Source: Schizochytrium sp. TIO01 (lineage: Eukaryota; Sar; Bigyra; Thraustochytrida; Thraustochytriidae). From it: a DNA stretch of 64,000 nt. The notes under the pieces are model-generated. The model was not told the DNA's origin. It searched no databases and worked only from the letters and a program-made list of their open reading frames with translations. Of the stretch, positions 10,649 to 20,761 are shown one piece after another (positions within the stretch are counted from its first letter, which is position 1; each line of letters opens with the position of its first letter). The translations under genes were made by a program, and so were the position numbers. The DNA lies in assembly GCA_004764695.1 (NCBI GenBank), contig SMSO01000035.1, positions 680,001-744,000 of the forward strand, in the 5' to 3' direction.

Positions 10649-11575
10649 TTAAGGTTTATCTCCAAGATATTCACGTTGAGTGAATTTCGGAGCCCTCTTT
10701 TCAGCAATAGCTTCGACTCCATCGTAGTAGTCATGTGTTACGTAGCACTGCGCTTGGGCATCAGCCTCGCGCCAGAGTGCACGATCCAGGCCTTCCTCTT
10801 GAGCCATACGCAGTGACCGTACGCATGTACGTACGGCTACAGGTCCTGCGCTGGCCATTTTCGCCGCAATCTCCTGGGCACCTGCAACACAAGCCTCCGG
10901 ACTATCAAAGGTATCCGCCACGAGACCGATAGCTTTTGCCTCAGTGCCGCTGATGACCTCTCCAGTCAGGAGAAGTCTAGCAGCGGCCTGTGGCCCTACA
11001 ATCTGAGGTAGAAAATGCGTACTACCCATTCCAGGATGGAGACCAAGCTGTACAAAGGTGACACCCAATTTTGCTTTCTCAAAAGCAACACGGACATCAG
11101 CACCGAGAGCAACACAGAGGCCTGCACCAATAGCCGGGCCGTTAATAGCAGCAACAACTGGTACTGGCAAGCGACGCACGGCAAGGAAGCGTTCATAAAA
11201 GCGACGCATCACAACAGCATTTCGTGAAGGGGTGTCCTTGTGGCGGTCTCTGAGAAAATTAATGTCTCCACCAGCAGAAAAAGCACGGCCTGAGCCTGTC
11301 AGGACTACAGCACCAAGGTCTTTCGCTCCTTCGTTGCAGAGTTCATCAATAATCTCCAAGAACTGGTCACCCATATCTGCTGTAAGTGCGTTGAGCTTGT
11401 TTGGGTCATTAAATTTGATTGTAGCAACTCCAGCTTTGGTACCATCCCTTTCAAGTATGACCAAACGGGATGGGTCAGAAAGCGTCGCTGAGGTAGCAAG
11501 ACCTCGCTGGTAAGAGGTCAAGCTGCGAGAGCTTTGCATCGCTGTAGATCGTACGAGGCTTCCAAACTTCAACAT
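10649..11575 (-). CDS. Crotonase-family protein (enoyl-CoA hydratase/isomerase-like), mitochondrial
   Basis: 308 residues. Residues 1-30 are basic, hydroxylated and acid-free, with R-G-L-A-T-S near the likely cleavage site, so the protein probably goes to mitochondria. The crotonase fold follows. The first oxyanion-hole segment is G-R-A-F-S-A-G-G-D at about 96-104. The second is N-G-P-A-I-G-A-G-L at 145-153. Then come L-G-L-H-P-G-M-G-S and L-L-L-T-G-E. Against mammalian enoyl-CoA hydratase, ungapped alignment from N-G-x-A to the P-G-x-G loop puts Cys154 and Phe174 where the two catalytic glutamates (Glu144, Glu164) should be. CoA thioester binding looks intact but classical hydratase chemistry does not. 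The reaction and substrate are unknown. The ATG is at 11573-11575. Confidence 0.85.
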   Translation of the reverse strand: MLKFGSLVRSTAMQSSRSLTSYQRGLATSATLSDPSRLVILERDGTKAGVATIKFNDPNKLNALTADMGDQFLEIIDELCNEGAKDLGAVVLTGSGRAFSAGGDINFLRDRHKDTPSRNAVVMRRFYERFLAVRRLPVPVVAAINGPAIGAGLCVALGADVRVAFEKAKLGVTFVQLGLHPGMGSTHFLPQIVGPQAAARLLLTGEVISGTEAKAIGLVADTFDSPEACVAGAQEIAAKMASAGPVAVRTCVRSLRMAQEEGLDRALWREADAQAQCYVTHDYYDGVEAIAEKRAPKFTQREYLGDKP

Positions 11576-12591
11576 CGTGGCGGCGGATAGCTACTCTTCG
11601 AGATCCGAGATGTCTTTGTCCACTCTTGCTCTAGCGAGTTTTCAACAGGTCAGCCCCCGGTAAGTTATTCGTTTGCTATTGCTTGAGTTTTGTGATTCTT
11701 TGCAGATTTGTGCTGAGCCTATTACTTGAATCGATTTCATCAATCCTATCCTTTTATATTGGATCTTTGTCAGAAGGTACTAACTACTAATAGTAGAATT
11801 ACTGTCAATACAAGTAGTAACAGTAGTATGGATAGTACTAGGTGTACTAGTAAGTTTAATAGTGATATTACTGCTAGTCGTATTGCAACAATAGTAATAA
11901 GTTTCTTACATATTAATACTAAAAAGTATACCTATTGTAATACTGACGAACAACAGATAGTTGAAGAATATTGTTTAGAGTATGAATATTATTTAGATTT
12001 TCATACTATTATCCCATAACAGTCGCACAAAAAAAGTAAAAGCAATAGACACGGCGTTCTTTTCGTGCCAAAATCTCAGAGAAGCTAGCTTAAAATATAT
12101 TCCCAAGTATCCCGTTCCCAACCTCAAATAGAAAAATAAAAAATGAAAGTTGAGGCCCTAATCACACGATAAAACACTTTTCTTTCTACTCCGTATTCAA
12201 AAACACGTTGCTCTCATAGACCTGTATTAAATATGAATCTAAAATAAGTATTCTGGATATACAGTACAACTGAGGTGAAAACGATACATACAGGACTAAT
12301 TGAGCTTCGAATCTATACCCATAGGCCCAGTACATCTGAACGGCTGTTCTTGAGCAAGGGCTAAAATAAAAGGGAGTATTTAATTTAAATTAGCTATGAG
12401 GTCGATTAATTCGAAGGCTGGTGAGAGACAGAGGTAGTGAGATCAAAGGATGCAGAATTTTAAGTTTAAACAGAGAACTATACAGGTACCGCCAGATTGC
12501 ACCTCATACTAGTTTTTTCAACAACCTGATACAAACATTCACAGACGAATCACCTGGTACTGGATACAAAGAAATGATTGTGTTTAGTTTA
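11576..12591. other. Intergenic region with TAGTA-rich tract
   Basis: About 1 kb between two minus-strand genes. The segment 11780-11900 is an irregular tract of TAGTA/ACTAG words that opens a 97-codon plus-strand frame rich in S, T, N and Y (11726-12019); I regard it as low-complexity DNA. The remainder is AT-rich with nothing recognisable. Confidence 0.55.
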
Positions 12592-14434
12592 TCAACTGAA
12601 TAAATTTCCAGCATTTTCGTAAGAACTTTGTATCTTCTTGAGAGCATTGATATAAGCTGCGGTACGAAGATTGCACCCATGAAGACGACTGGTAATCATA
12701 GTCTCCTTACAAGCCGTTGTCATGGCTTCTTCTAAACCCGATCGCACGATGTCAATCTCCGAAGGTCCTTTTACCACATTACTGCGCACATGCTCAGGTA
12801 AATCTAAGGAACGACCTTGGTAGGTCATACCTTGCAGCATCAAGTCTTTTGACTGCTCTTCAAAGCGGCGCGTGAGACGACCAAAGCGCACATGCGAGAG
12901 ATTTTTAATCCACTCAAAATAAGACACGGTAACTCCACCAGCGTTTAAAATCAGATCAGGAACAACAACAATACCGCGTTGTTCCAAAATGTCCTCTGCA
13001 TAGGGTGTAATAGGCCCGTTTGCAGCTTCGCATACAAGCTTCGCGTTTACTCGCGATGCATTCTCGCTTGTAATTTGCTTTTGAAAGGCAGCAGGAATAA
13101 GAACATCACACTCCATTTCGAGAATTTTGGAGACCTCGTGTGAACGGAATACCTGCTCTGCTCCTGGGAATCCCCGCAAGGAGTCATTTTCCTTTACATA
13201 TGAGAGGAGCTCCATAGGATTGAAACCCTCCGAAGAGTAGATTCCACTATTCATTTCTGAGACACCTGTGATGAGACCACCATTCTCGTAAATATTTTTC
13301 GCCGCGAAGAAGCCCACGTTTCCAAAGCCTTGAATAATGAATCGTTTCCCTTCAATACCCGGAGTAAGGCCAGCACGAGCCATCAGAGACTTCTGGCTCA
13401 TGAACTCACGGATTCCATAGTATACACCGAGACCAGTTGCTTCAAGACGTCCGGCGATTCCACCAAAGGCTGCAGGTTTACCGGTGACGCAGGCAAATGA
13501 ATTAACATCGTTATCCCCGTAAATAGTACTGTACGTATCAGCAATCCAGCTCATTTCCTTTGGACCGGTGCCGAGGTCTGGAGCAGGGACATCGATAGAA
13601 GGACCGAGAAAGCCAGAGGAAGCAAGCTCACATGTAAATCGCCTCGTTATGCGCTCAAGTTCATCCTCCGAGTAGTCGTGCGGATTGATTCGAACGCCAC
13701 CCTTTGCTCCACCAAATGGGACATTCACAACTGCAGATTTAAACGTCATGAGAGCCGCAAGTGCCTCGATTTCTTGCAGGTCAACCGACTCTGAGAAACG
13801 GATACCACCTTTCAGCGGTGTAGTATGCGAGTTGTGGTGCGCACGGTAGCCCATAATTACTTCAATGGACCCATCCGACCGTTGAAAGGGGAAACTAACA
13901 CGGTAGACAGCGTGGGATCCCCGCATGTAATCCAACATACCAGGGTCAATATCAGTATATTGAGCTGCTCTATCGAAGAATAGTTTGACCATCTCAAGAA
14001 AACGTGGTTCACGGCCTGGGTTTTTCACCGGCCCGAATGAATCTTTATTGAACGCATTTTTCTGTGGCTGGTATCCATCATCAATGTTAATGTCCTCGAT
14101 ATCTTTTTCGTAGTCTTCGTCCGTATGCCAAAGCTCCTCTTTAAGGGAGGCAGCACGACGCATTGCCTCACGTTTGACAGATGCATCTCCAGCATCTTGC
14201 CAGAGAGAATCTGAGAGGGATCCAACACGCTGCATACGTGTCCAGCGGCGAGAGGATTGGCGCTGAGGAGGAGATTTAGGTCGATACGCTTCCTGGCGAG
14301 ACTCCGCAACAGCCTCAGACACTTGGTGAGCGCGGTTTGCCCGTTTTGTAGTAGCCTTGCGACCAAGCGTGGAGGCTAGACGAGGATCGGCTTCTTCTTC
14401 TGGAGTTTCCGCGTCTGTATGCCGGCGACCAGGG

Positions 14435-14467
<33 letters not shown>

Positions 14468-14760
14468 GGTTGTTGGCCAAAAGTATCAACTGTTCTAAAA
14501 GAAGTTTCTGGACTTGCTGACTCTGGGTTCTCAGAGTCATCCGGGCCCGGGGAGGCCTCACCACTTGTATCTCCCACAAGCGCCGCACCAGGCAAGCGCA
14601 TCTTCTTCCGCTTCTTTTTGAGAGAAAACAGCCTCTGTGTACCTGCATCTTGCAAGTCGTCATCTCCACTACCGTTGCCGGTAGTAGACGCGAGTCCTCT
14701 ACATAGCTGTCTTGAGCTATTCTTTGCCAGAGGCTTCAGCAATCCTGCAGCGCGTAGCAT
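12592..14760 (-). CDS. GDH: Glutamate dehydrogenase, hexameric animal type, with long N-terminal extension
   Basis: 722 residues. GDH interconverts glutamate with 2-oxoglutarate plus ammonium. The core runs from about residue 246 to the end and is of the small-subunit animal/ciliate type. It has L-K-G-G-I-R-F, the catalytic P-F-G-G-A-K-G-G-V-R (Lys353), D-V-P-A-P-D-L-G-T, the dinucleotide-binding G-F-G-N-V-G and the C-terminal D-L-R-like N-L-R-T-A-A-Y-I-N-A. An antenna-like insert is present at about 621-667 but is shorter than in bovine GDH. Residues 1-28 look like a mitochondrial presequence (C-R-G-L-A-S-T). Residues 29-245 are disordered: a basic K-K-K-R-K-K, a run of ten glutamines at 99-108, and two R-x-x-S-L-x-x-x-L-W motifs at 178-187 and 202-211. 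The start is the first ATG in frame. Confidence 0.93.
14437..14466 (-). repeat. CAA repeat encoding the GDH polyglutamine run
   Basis: Ten consecutive CAA codons (TTG on the plus strand) encode Gln99-108 of the GDH extension. They are followed upstream by one proline and two more glutamines. A pure codon run suggests slippage and possible length variation. Confidence 0.9.
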
Positions 14761-15861
14761 AGTGCTGCTTCGCTGCGCTTGCTTTGTTTGTCTTGCTTCT
14801 TTGCTATCTATCTCTGTCCTTCATTTTTCTAGTTGGTCCATATCTCCTTTTACCGCTTTATCTCAAACACGACTAACCTACTGCTATCAGTGCTAGGTAG
14901 GGTAGGCTATTTATAATCTTCTTTGTTATAAATTAGTAAAGATAAAAGTAAAAAGTAAAATAAACCTCTAGGTAGAGGCATGACACACAAGTAATCTTTT
15001 GTCTTTACTAGCAATGACCTACGCGATCGATATGAGATGAGCAAGAACAATGAGACATTCGAAATAATATACCAACTTGATGAGTAGTAGGTAACAGATG
15101 TTCCAAGTGATATTGAAATCTCATATACAAAAGAAGATATTGCAATCTCTAATTCAATTATTGAGTTTGTTGACAGATAGCTTTTACCTTAAAATCCTCA
15201 ATTGACAACATTAACCTTGCGAATGTTATGGTTTCGTCAAGGTCAAAATATGACATTCTTAAATCTATTTCACCTGAGCTAGCTGGATCGATTACTTTGA
15301 CTTGAGTGGTCTGACCAAAGTTGAACTTAGTGCGAGTATGAACCTAGTATCAGCAAGAAAGATGTCTGTACTAGTAGTCTAGTTATTGAGCAATTTTCAA
15401 AAGCCTCATGATCACTGTCTTTGTAGGCTTTCTCCAAGGAGGAGCTAGTCTCGGAGTCTCGTATTTCTGATACTGTTGAGAGTATTTGTACCCAGCATCG
15501 ATCATCTCTATAACATCATACTTTTAGCTGCTATCTGTACTAGTTTGCAGCGATTTTTCTACTAGTAGCAGTACCACTACTAGTAGTTAGGTGGCCCTTC
15601 GAAGCCTCACACTCTCTGTTAAAAGGTAGGTAGGAAGTACTAGTTCTAATAGCTGTTCGCTTCTCAGCACATCAACTTGAGCTCAAGCAAAAGGCCCAAA
15701 TCCAGCAAAGACATTCATCCTCAATCACGGTTGTTATCGAGTAATCAAAGGTGGGTAGGTTAGGTGTGGCTTGCAGCATCCTGATCATCCTGGTTACCAC
15801 TCCCATATTTTAAGGTTGTGGGGTTGCATCAAACGTCTGGTCTATTTGCACAAAGCAACCG
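14761..15861. other. Divergent intergenic region between GDH and SETD9-like
   Basis: This 1.1-kb region should hold the promoters of GDH (to the left) and the SETD9-like gene (to the right). TAGG-rich words occur at 14893-14906, about 135 bp from the GDH start, and at 15622-15634 and 15752-15765, about 230 and 100 bp from the SETD9-like start. No open frame of note is present apart from antisense frames over GDH. Confidence 0.5.
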
Positions 15862-17061
15862 ATGGGCGTCTTGGATGCAGTCCGTCGGTTGCTGCCTGCC
15901 GGCTTGACCGGTAGAACAGCTCTGTCTCCAGGCAGGAAAATGCAAGAAGAGATAGACCTATCCACTCTTGCTGTGCTTATGTCTGTTGATGGTATTTCCA
16001 AGGCTGAATCAGCTCTTCCCACTGATAACAATCTTAGCGCGACAGCGAACGAGCAAAATCCTGCACACTTGCAAAACAGCTCTACCACGCCTAGTATACC
16101 AGGAGTCCCAGAGCTCGATGAAGAGGTGGAAAGAGTGCTAGCATTGAATGTAGAGGCTCATCGTGAACTTGTGGCTAAACATGTGGACCAACAACTTGAG
16201 GAGATGTTTGGTGCTCTTGAGAAGGCCTCTGCGTCGGCTGCTTCTCCATTTGCAGCAGACCCAAGGATGAAATTATCTATGGGATCTTCAAGCTTTGACG
16301 CTTCGCAGGAAAGTGAAGGGCACGAAGACTTTGCATCATCCCCAGTGGAGCAGCATTTACAAATGGTTGAGTCTTATCTACGTGATAGTTATGGAATGGT
16401 TCCTCGCGTTGCACCATCGAGCATCAGCCACCCTTCTGCCGGGGATGGTGTCTTTGTGTCCGGGCGGGTTCAAGCCGGTCGCGTGGTTGCGTTGTATCCT
16501 GGCATGGTATATTTGCCTTTTCAGGTGCAACGCATTACTGATGCATTTTACCGTGAAAGGGCTGCAGACTATACAGGCGCGCAGCAGCGATTTGAGGATC
16601 TTTTTGGCACGGAGGAGAACCGTAACATATATGCAACTCAACTCATGGATGGCACTATTATTAACGCTGCTCTGGGTAGTGTTTCAGTAAAACCAAACCT
16701 TTTTGCTGTAGGTCACAAGGTAAACCACCCGCCGAAAGGTGCAGAGCCAAATGTGATGCTCTGCCCTTTTGTGTTTCGCAAAAGCATGGTAGATAGATTG
16801 GAGCGTGGCGGCCATGAGTTCCGTAATTACATACCCAATATGTACTTCAAGGACCCTGCTGTGTCACCAAACTGGTGGTGGTACTTGGCTGCAGACAACG
16901 ATGTCCTTATTCGTTCATTAGCATATGTTTCAACAAGGCCAATCGAGGATAACGAAGAGCTCTTTGTCAATTACCGTTTTGACCCCAACCACGGCGCAGT
17001 CAACCTTCCTGAATGGTATCATCCTGTCGACTCGGAGGAAGACCAAATGAGATGGTCTTAA
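15862..17061 (+). CDS. SETD9: SET-domain protein, SETD9-like
   Basis: 399 residues. The C-terminal half, about 180-390, resembles SETD9, a poorly characterised SET-domain protein of presumed lysine methyltransferase type. It opens with G-D-G-V-F-V-S-G-R-V and A-G-R-V-V-A-L-Y-P-G-M-V-Y, as in SETD9. It continues through L-F-A-V-G-H-K-V-N-H and E-P-N-V-M-L, the equivalent of the SET N-H-x-C-x-P-N pseudoknot motif, then Y-I-P-N-M-Y-F. It ends at D-N-E-E-L-F-V-N-Y-R-F, the Glu-Glu-Leu-x-x-Tyr motif. The N-terminal 170 residues are predicted disordered or helical with no domain I recognise. The pseudoknot cysteine is not in its usual place. Target and localisation are unknown. The ATG at 15862 is the first in frame. 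It converges on the PP1-motif protein gene. Confidence 0.82.
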   Translation: MGVLDAVRRLLPAGLTGRTALSPGRKMQEEIDLSTLAVLMSVDGISKAESALPTDNNLSATANEQNPAHLQNSSTTPSIPGVPELDEEVERVLALNVEAHRELVAKHVDQQLEEMFGALEKASASAASPFAADPRMKLSMGSSSFDASQESEGHEDFASSPVEQHLQMVESYLRDSYGMVPRVAPSSISHPSAGDGVFVSGRVQAGRVVALYPGMVYLPFQVQRITDAFYRERAADYTGAQQRFEDLFGTEENRNIYATQLMDGTIINAALGSVSVKPNLFAVGHKVNHPPKGAEPNVMLCPFVFRKSMVDRLERGGHEFRNYIPNMYFKDPAVSPNWWWYLAADNDVLIRSLAYVSTRPIEDNEELFVNYRFDPNHGAVNLPEWYHPVDSEEDQMRWS

Positions 17062-18208
17062 AGAAGGTTTCTTTCAACATTATGTGCCTGCATGGTCTTT
17101 ATAGCCTTTTGTGGCCTGGTCCGTTTCGGTAATTAGAGTGGTGTGTAATCAGTCTTATAGTAAGTCATGTGTTGGTTTGCCATACCTTGCAATTTCCGTT
17201 CTTTGTTTTATGTGGTGGGGACTTTCTATATCCTCTTTTTCCAAATCTGTGAGCGAAGAGGATGAATTAGCGGGAGGCTAATTGACTCTCTCACGCAGAA
17301 ATCTCTTATAGAGAAAGACAATAACCTTGACCCTCTTCTTGTCACAGAATTCTAAAGATTCTAATTCAAGCGATTTAAACCTATACAGTAAAGCATGTGC
17401 ACTTTTCGGCCTCTTCTTTGCACAACGCAGGAGGAAAGAATTCGCTCTAAAAGAGTGCATATCTTAATTCTTGTTGTGCATACAACTCTTGTTTTGCGAA
17501 AAAATAAAAGGGAAAGAAGAAGAGATCAAATTCTCCATTAGAAAGAAGAAAGAAAGGGAGTTTCGTCTTGTTCCTTGTTTCCACACAATCATCCCTCCTA
17601 TTTAATTTGATACGCAAACTAACCAACAAAATGTATAACAGGCTTCCTTGTCACTCTCCCTGGTCAAAGGTTTCAAGATATCACTCTTGCTCTTCAATAA
17701 AAGTAAAAATATAAGGATGCGCTTCAGCATGCCTTAGAATACCTAGCTAGAGAAGAAACAAGCACGATTTTTTTTTTTTTCAGTACAATCAGAAAACGAA
17801 TAAAAAAAGAGCTTACAGAGATGATTATAATAGGTACACTGTGTCTGTATACATGTTTATACTTGCGTAGAAGATGATAATCGGAGCAAGATACTCAAAA
17901 CTCTACCGTGAGAAAAGTGTCCTTTGGAAAAGTGATGAATAATGTTTCTAGCTAGCTATCTTATCTATCTAGGAAATAATAGGTTACGATGTGGTCTAAT
18001 AGTACGTAGTGGTAAAGAGGGTTGGGGGGGAGTAACGTGGCTTTAGTTTGTGTATGTTTGTGGGCAAATGCCTTTCGTAAGAATTGAAGTTGCTGCAAAC
18101 AGAGCAGTGTAAGCAGGCATGCACTTCCGATGATTCTATGGCTATTAAAATTTTCCTTTCCTTTTGAGAAAGACATCGGGTGTCGGTCGGGGCAGTTCCC
18201 GAATAGTA
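17062..18208. other. Intergenic region between convergent genes
   Basis: About 1.15 kb between the 3' ends of the SETD9-like gene (+) and the 850-residue gene (-). It contains AT-rich DNA, a T run near 17768-17780 and short frames of random composition. Nothing else was recognised. Confidence 0.55.
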
Positions 18209-20408
18209 TTAAATGACCCTAACACTGGCGGTGGAGGGCGCGGTAAAATTGCCACTGTTGCTGCGAGCACAGACGGCATTGGGAGCAGTGGTCTGCATGT
18301 GTTGAACAATAGTATTGTCAGCACTAATAGTGTCCTTCTCTTTTTCGAGGTTATTACCTTCAGAAGAACCAAAAAAGCTGATGCCCTGAGACTCAAGCTG
18401 AGCGTTGATTGCTGGAATATCATGACCAACATCGACTTGGCCAATGAGCTCACCAGTCTCACCAATCACAGAGCAGATTCCAAAGTGCACATGCTTGATG
18501 GACTCACATTCTGTGTCTTTGCCTTTCTTGTTGGCAAGCTTACGCTTAAGCTGAGCAGAAGAGTGACCCGCATGCATAAGAGACTCAGGACCTTTGAGAA
18601 TCGACTTGAGAGCAGGTTCCTCATCCTCTTCGTCGTGCTTCTTGCCAAAATAGTGACGCCAAAGTCCAAGCTTCTTCCACATTGAGGACTCTGCCTTGGC
18701 ACGAGCCTGGGCCTCTGCGGCAGTTAGTGCAATCGTGCGCACTGGGCGGCGGTTGCTGCCGTTGCGCGATCCACGACCGCCAGCCTTGGCATGGTGGTGG
18801 TGGTGGTGATGGTGACGGTGGTGGTGATGATGGTGGTGGTTGTGTGGATGAGGGCGGCGGTGATGAGGGCGGTCGTGTTGGTGACGCTGTGGCGCCGCTA
18901 CAGCAGATGTGACGGCAACGCCAGACGACGATGCATGGTTGTGATGGCGGCTTTGCTGCTGGTTTACAGTCTGACCTTGACGATGGCGGTGCTCGCTCTT
19001 TTGCTTGCCGGAGCGGTGGGACCCAGAGGATGTGCTACCCATGCTGAGGGTGCGAGACTTACGCGAGTCCTCCGAGGAGGAGCTGGTTGTCGAGCTAGCG
19101 CAAGATTCGTTCTCGCCACAGTCAAGGGCAGAACTCGAAGCAAAGCCCAATGAAGCACGGAGGCGACCCCACCAAGTACGGCGGGATGTCGAAGGAGCAG
19201 AGCGGACAGATCCAACAGAGGAACCACAGCGGCTACTGTCAGCAGATCGAATAGAGGAAAGGTTTTCCGGCAAGCCTTCCAAAGACTCGTGGTGGAGATC
19301 GTGGTCACTGTGTTCGAGCATTGGGATGGAGGTAGATTTCTTCTCCGTGGAGGCACTGCTCGTGTTGTCTTCTTGTTGAAGGTGCTGTTTGCTGTCATCG
19401 AGAGAAAGATCCAAGTCCAACTCTTGAACGGTGTTATCCTCGTTGACCTTTTGGTGCGCGAGAAGGGTAGATGCGAGCGCGGGCTCCTGCAAGCTGCGGC
19501 GAGCTTGGTAAAATTTGCTGCGCAGGTAAGTTCCACTGGTGGCACGTGCACGAACATCAATTGCGGATTCATCCTGAGGATTCATGAGGTAGGATACGAG
19601 TGCAAGACTGGCGTCGTCCTGGTTGGGGCCAACAATGCGCATGAGCGCGTCTTCGAGCTCGGCTTGAGAGTAGAGCTTTGCACTTTCAGCGAGTGCGAAG
19701 ACAAGAGCCTCTCGAAGCACGTGGGCGTCTGATCGAAGCGACACAGAGGAAGAGTGGACCTTCATAGAGCGAATGTGAGTGAGAATGACAGTCTTGTCGA
19801 GCCCATCGATGAGATGACGCAGAGCCCGACTGGAGAAGATCGCAGCGGAGGACTCCTTCTGCTCGGGCGAGACGAGGTCGATGCGGTTCTGCGAGTCCTG
19901 CTGCTGCTGCTGAAGGAACTCGAGCTGTACGCGTTGACGGTGCAAGGCCTCATCGTCCGATGCCGTGGCAGCAGCTGCTGCATCTGCCAACATCTGCGTT
20001 TCCTCCTGCTCGCGTTCGCGTTGCAGTTTAGCTGCAAGCATGGCTTGTGCGTGCCTGAGGAGGATGCCCTGCGCGGGGTTTTGCTTCTGCTGCTGCTGCT
20101 GCTGCGTCCGGCTGTGGCTCTTGTGCGGCTCCTCCTCGTCATCCGAGGTTGCCGTTTTGCTCTCCTCGTGCTGTTCTTTGTCCTGGCTCCGGAGCGCGTG
20201 TGCAGTGACTGCTGTGAACAATAGAGAGGGCGCAGAAGTAGCGGAATAAGGGGAGGCAGCCTGAGAGGAGAAGGGCTCGGAGAATCCAAGAGGGGAGGAA
20301 GCAGAGGAGACAGACAGAGGGAATTTCTCCGAAACAGCCGCAGAAAATGACGGAGACGAGAAAGTGAGTGCTGAGGGAGAAGGGACCCCCATCTTTTGTG
20401 GCTGTTGC

Positions 20409-20440
<32 letters not shown>

Positions 20441-20761
20441 TTTCAAGTTGCTGCTGTTGATGATGTGGCTGAGAAGGATCCCGCGCCTGTCTTGGTGCTG
20501 GTGTTCTTCTTCGTGTTGTTCTTGTTTGTTGTGCGCCTGGTCCCAGACGCTCGTTGCGGCAGCGAACATTTCGTTGGTGTTAGAAGTCACAATGCCCTGC
20601 GACTCCTGGCCTCCCTCGCAAGGGGTGCTGAGGTGGGGCTCCTCCACGTCCACGCGGGCCTCCTCCTCGTCCTGCTGGCTGAAGAGGTCCTCTTCGTGGT
20701 GCGGCTGGAAATGGGGCCTCTCGGAATGGATGAAGCGGGTGTTCTTTTCGTCACGGGCCAT
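18209..20761 (-). CDS. Low-complexity protein with SILK and RVxF motifs, candidate protein phosphatase 1 regulator
   Basis: 850 residues with no globular domain I recognise. The N-terminal two-thirds are disordered: acidic start, a glutamine run near 105-122, further Q runs, serine-rich parts and R/K-Q-rich helices. Residues 642-657 are seven His, one Arg and eight His. Around 680-760 the protein becomes less repetitive and holds S-I-L-K at 720-723 (18593-18604) and K-H-V-H-F at 756-760 (18482-18496), 32 residues apart. In known PP1 partners a SILK motif lies N-terminal to an RVxF motif ([K/R]-x-V-x-F), and both dock on the catalytic subunit. A regulatory or targeting subunit of PP1 is therefore a reasonable inference, not a demonstrated function. 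Polyhistidine runs often direct proteins to nuclear speckles. The start is the first ATG in frame. Confidence 0.7.
18791..18838 (-). repeat. CAC/CAT repeat encoding polyhistidine
   Basis: Sixteen codons encode seven His, one Arg and eight His, within a wider His/Arg/Pro-rich segment to about 18890. Mixed CAC and CAT codons suggest it is older or under selection compared with a pure repeat. Confidence 0.9.
20402..20441 (-). repeat. CAG/CAA repeat encoding polyglutamine
   Basis: A run of about thirteen glutamine codons in the N-terminal part of the 850-residue protein. Both CAG and CAA are used, so it is not a perfect trinucleotide array. Confidence 0.85.

Noticed and set aside
14357-14896. 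179-codon plus-strand frame antisense to GDH
   Set aside because: It is the reverse reading of the GDH extension, including a cysteine run opposite polyglutamine.
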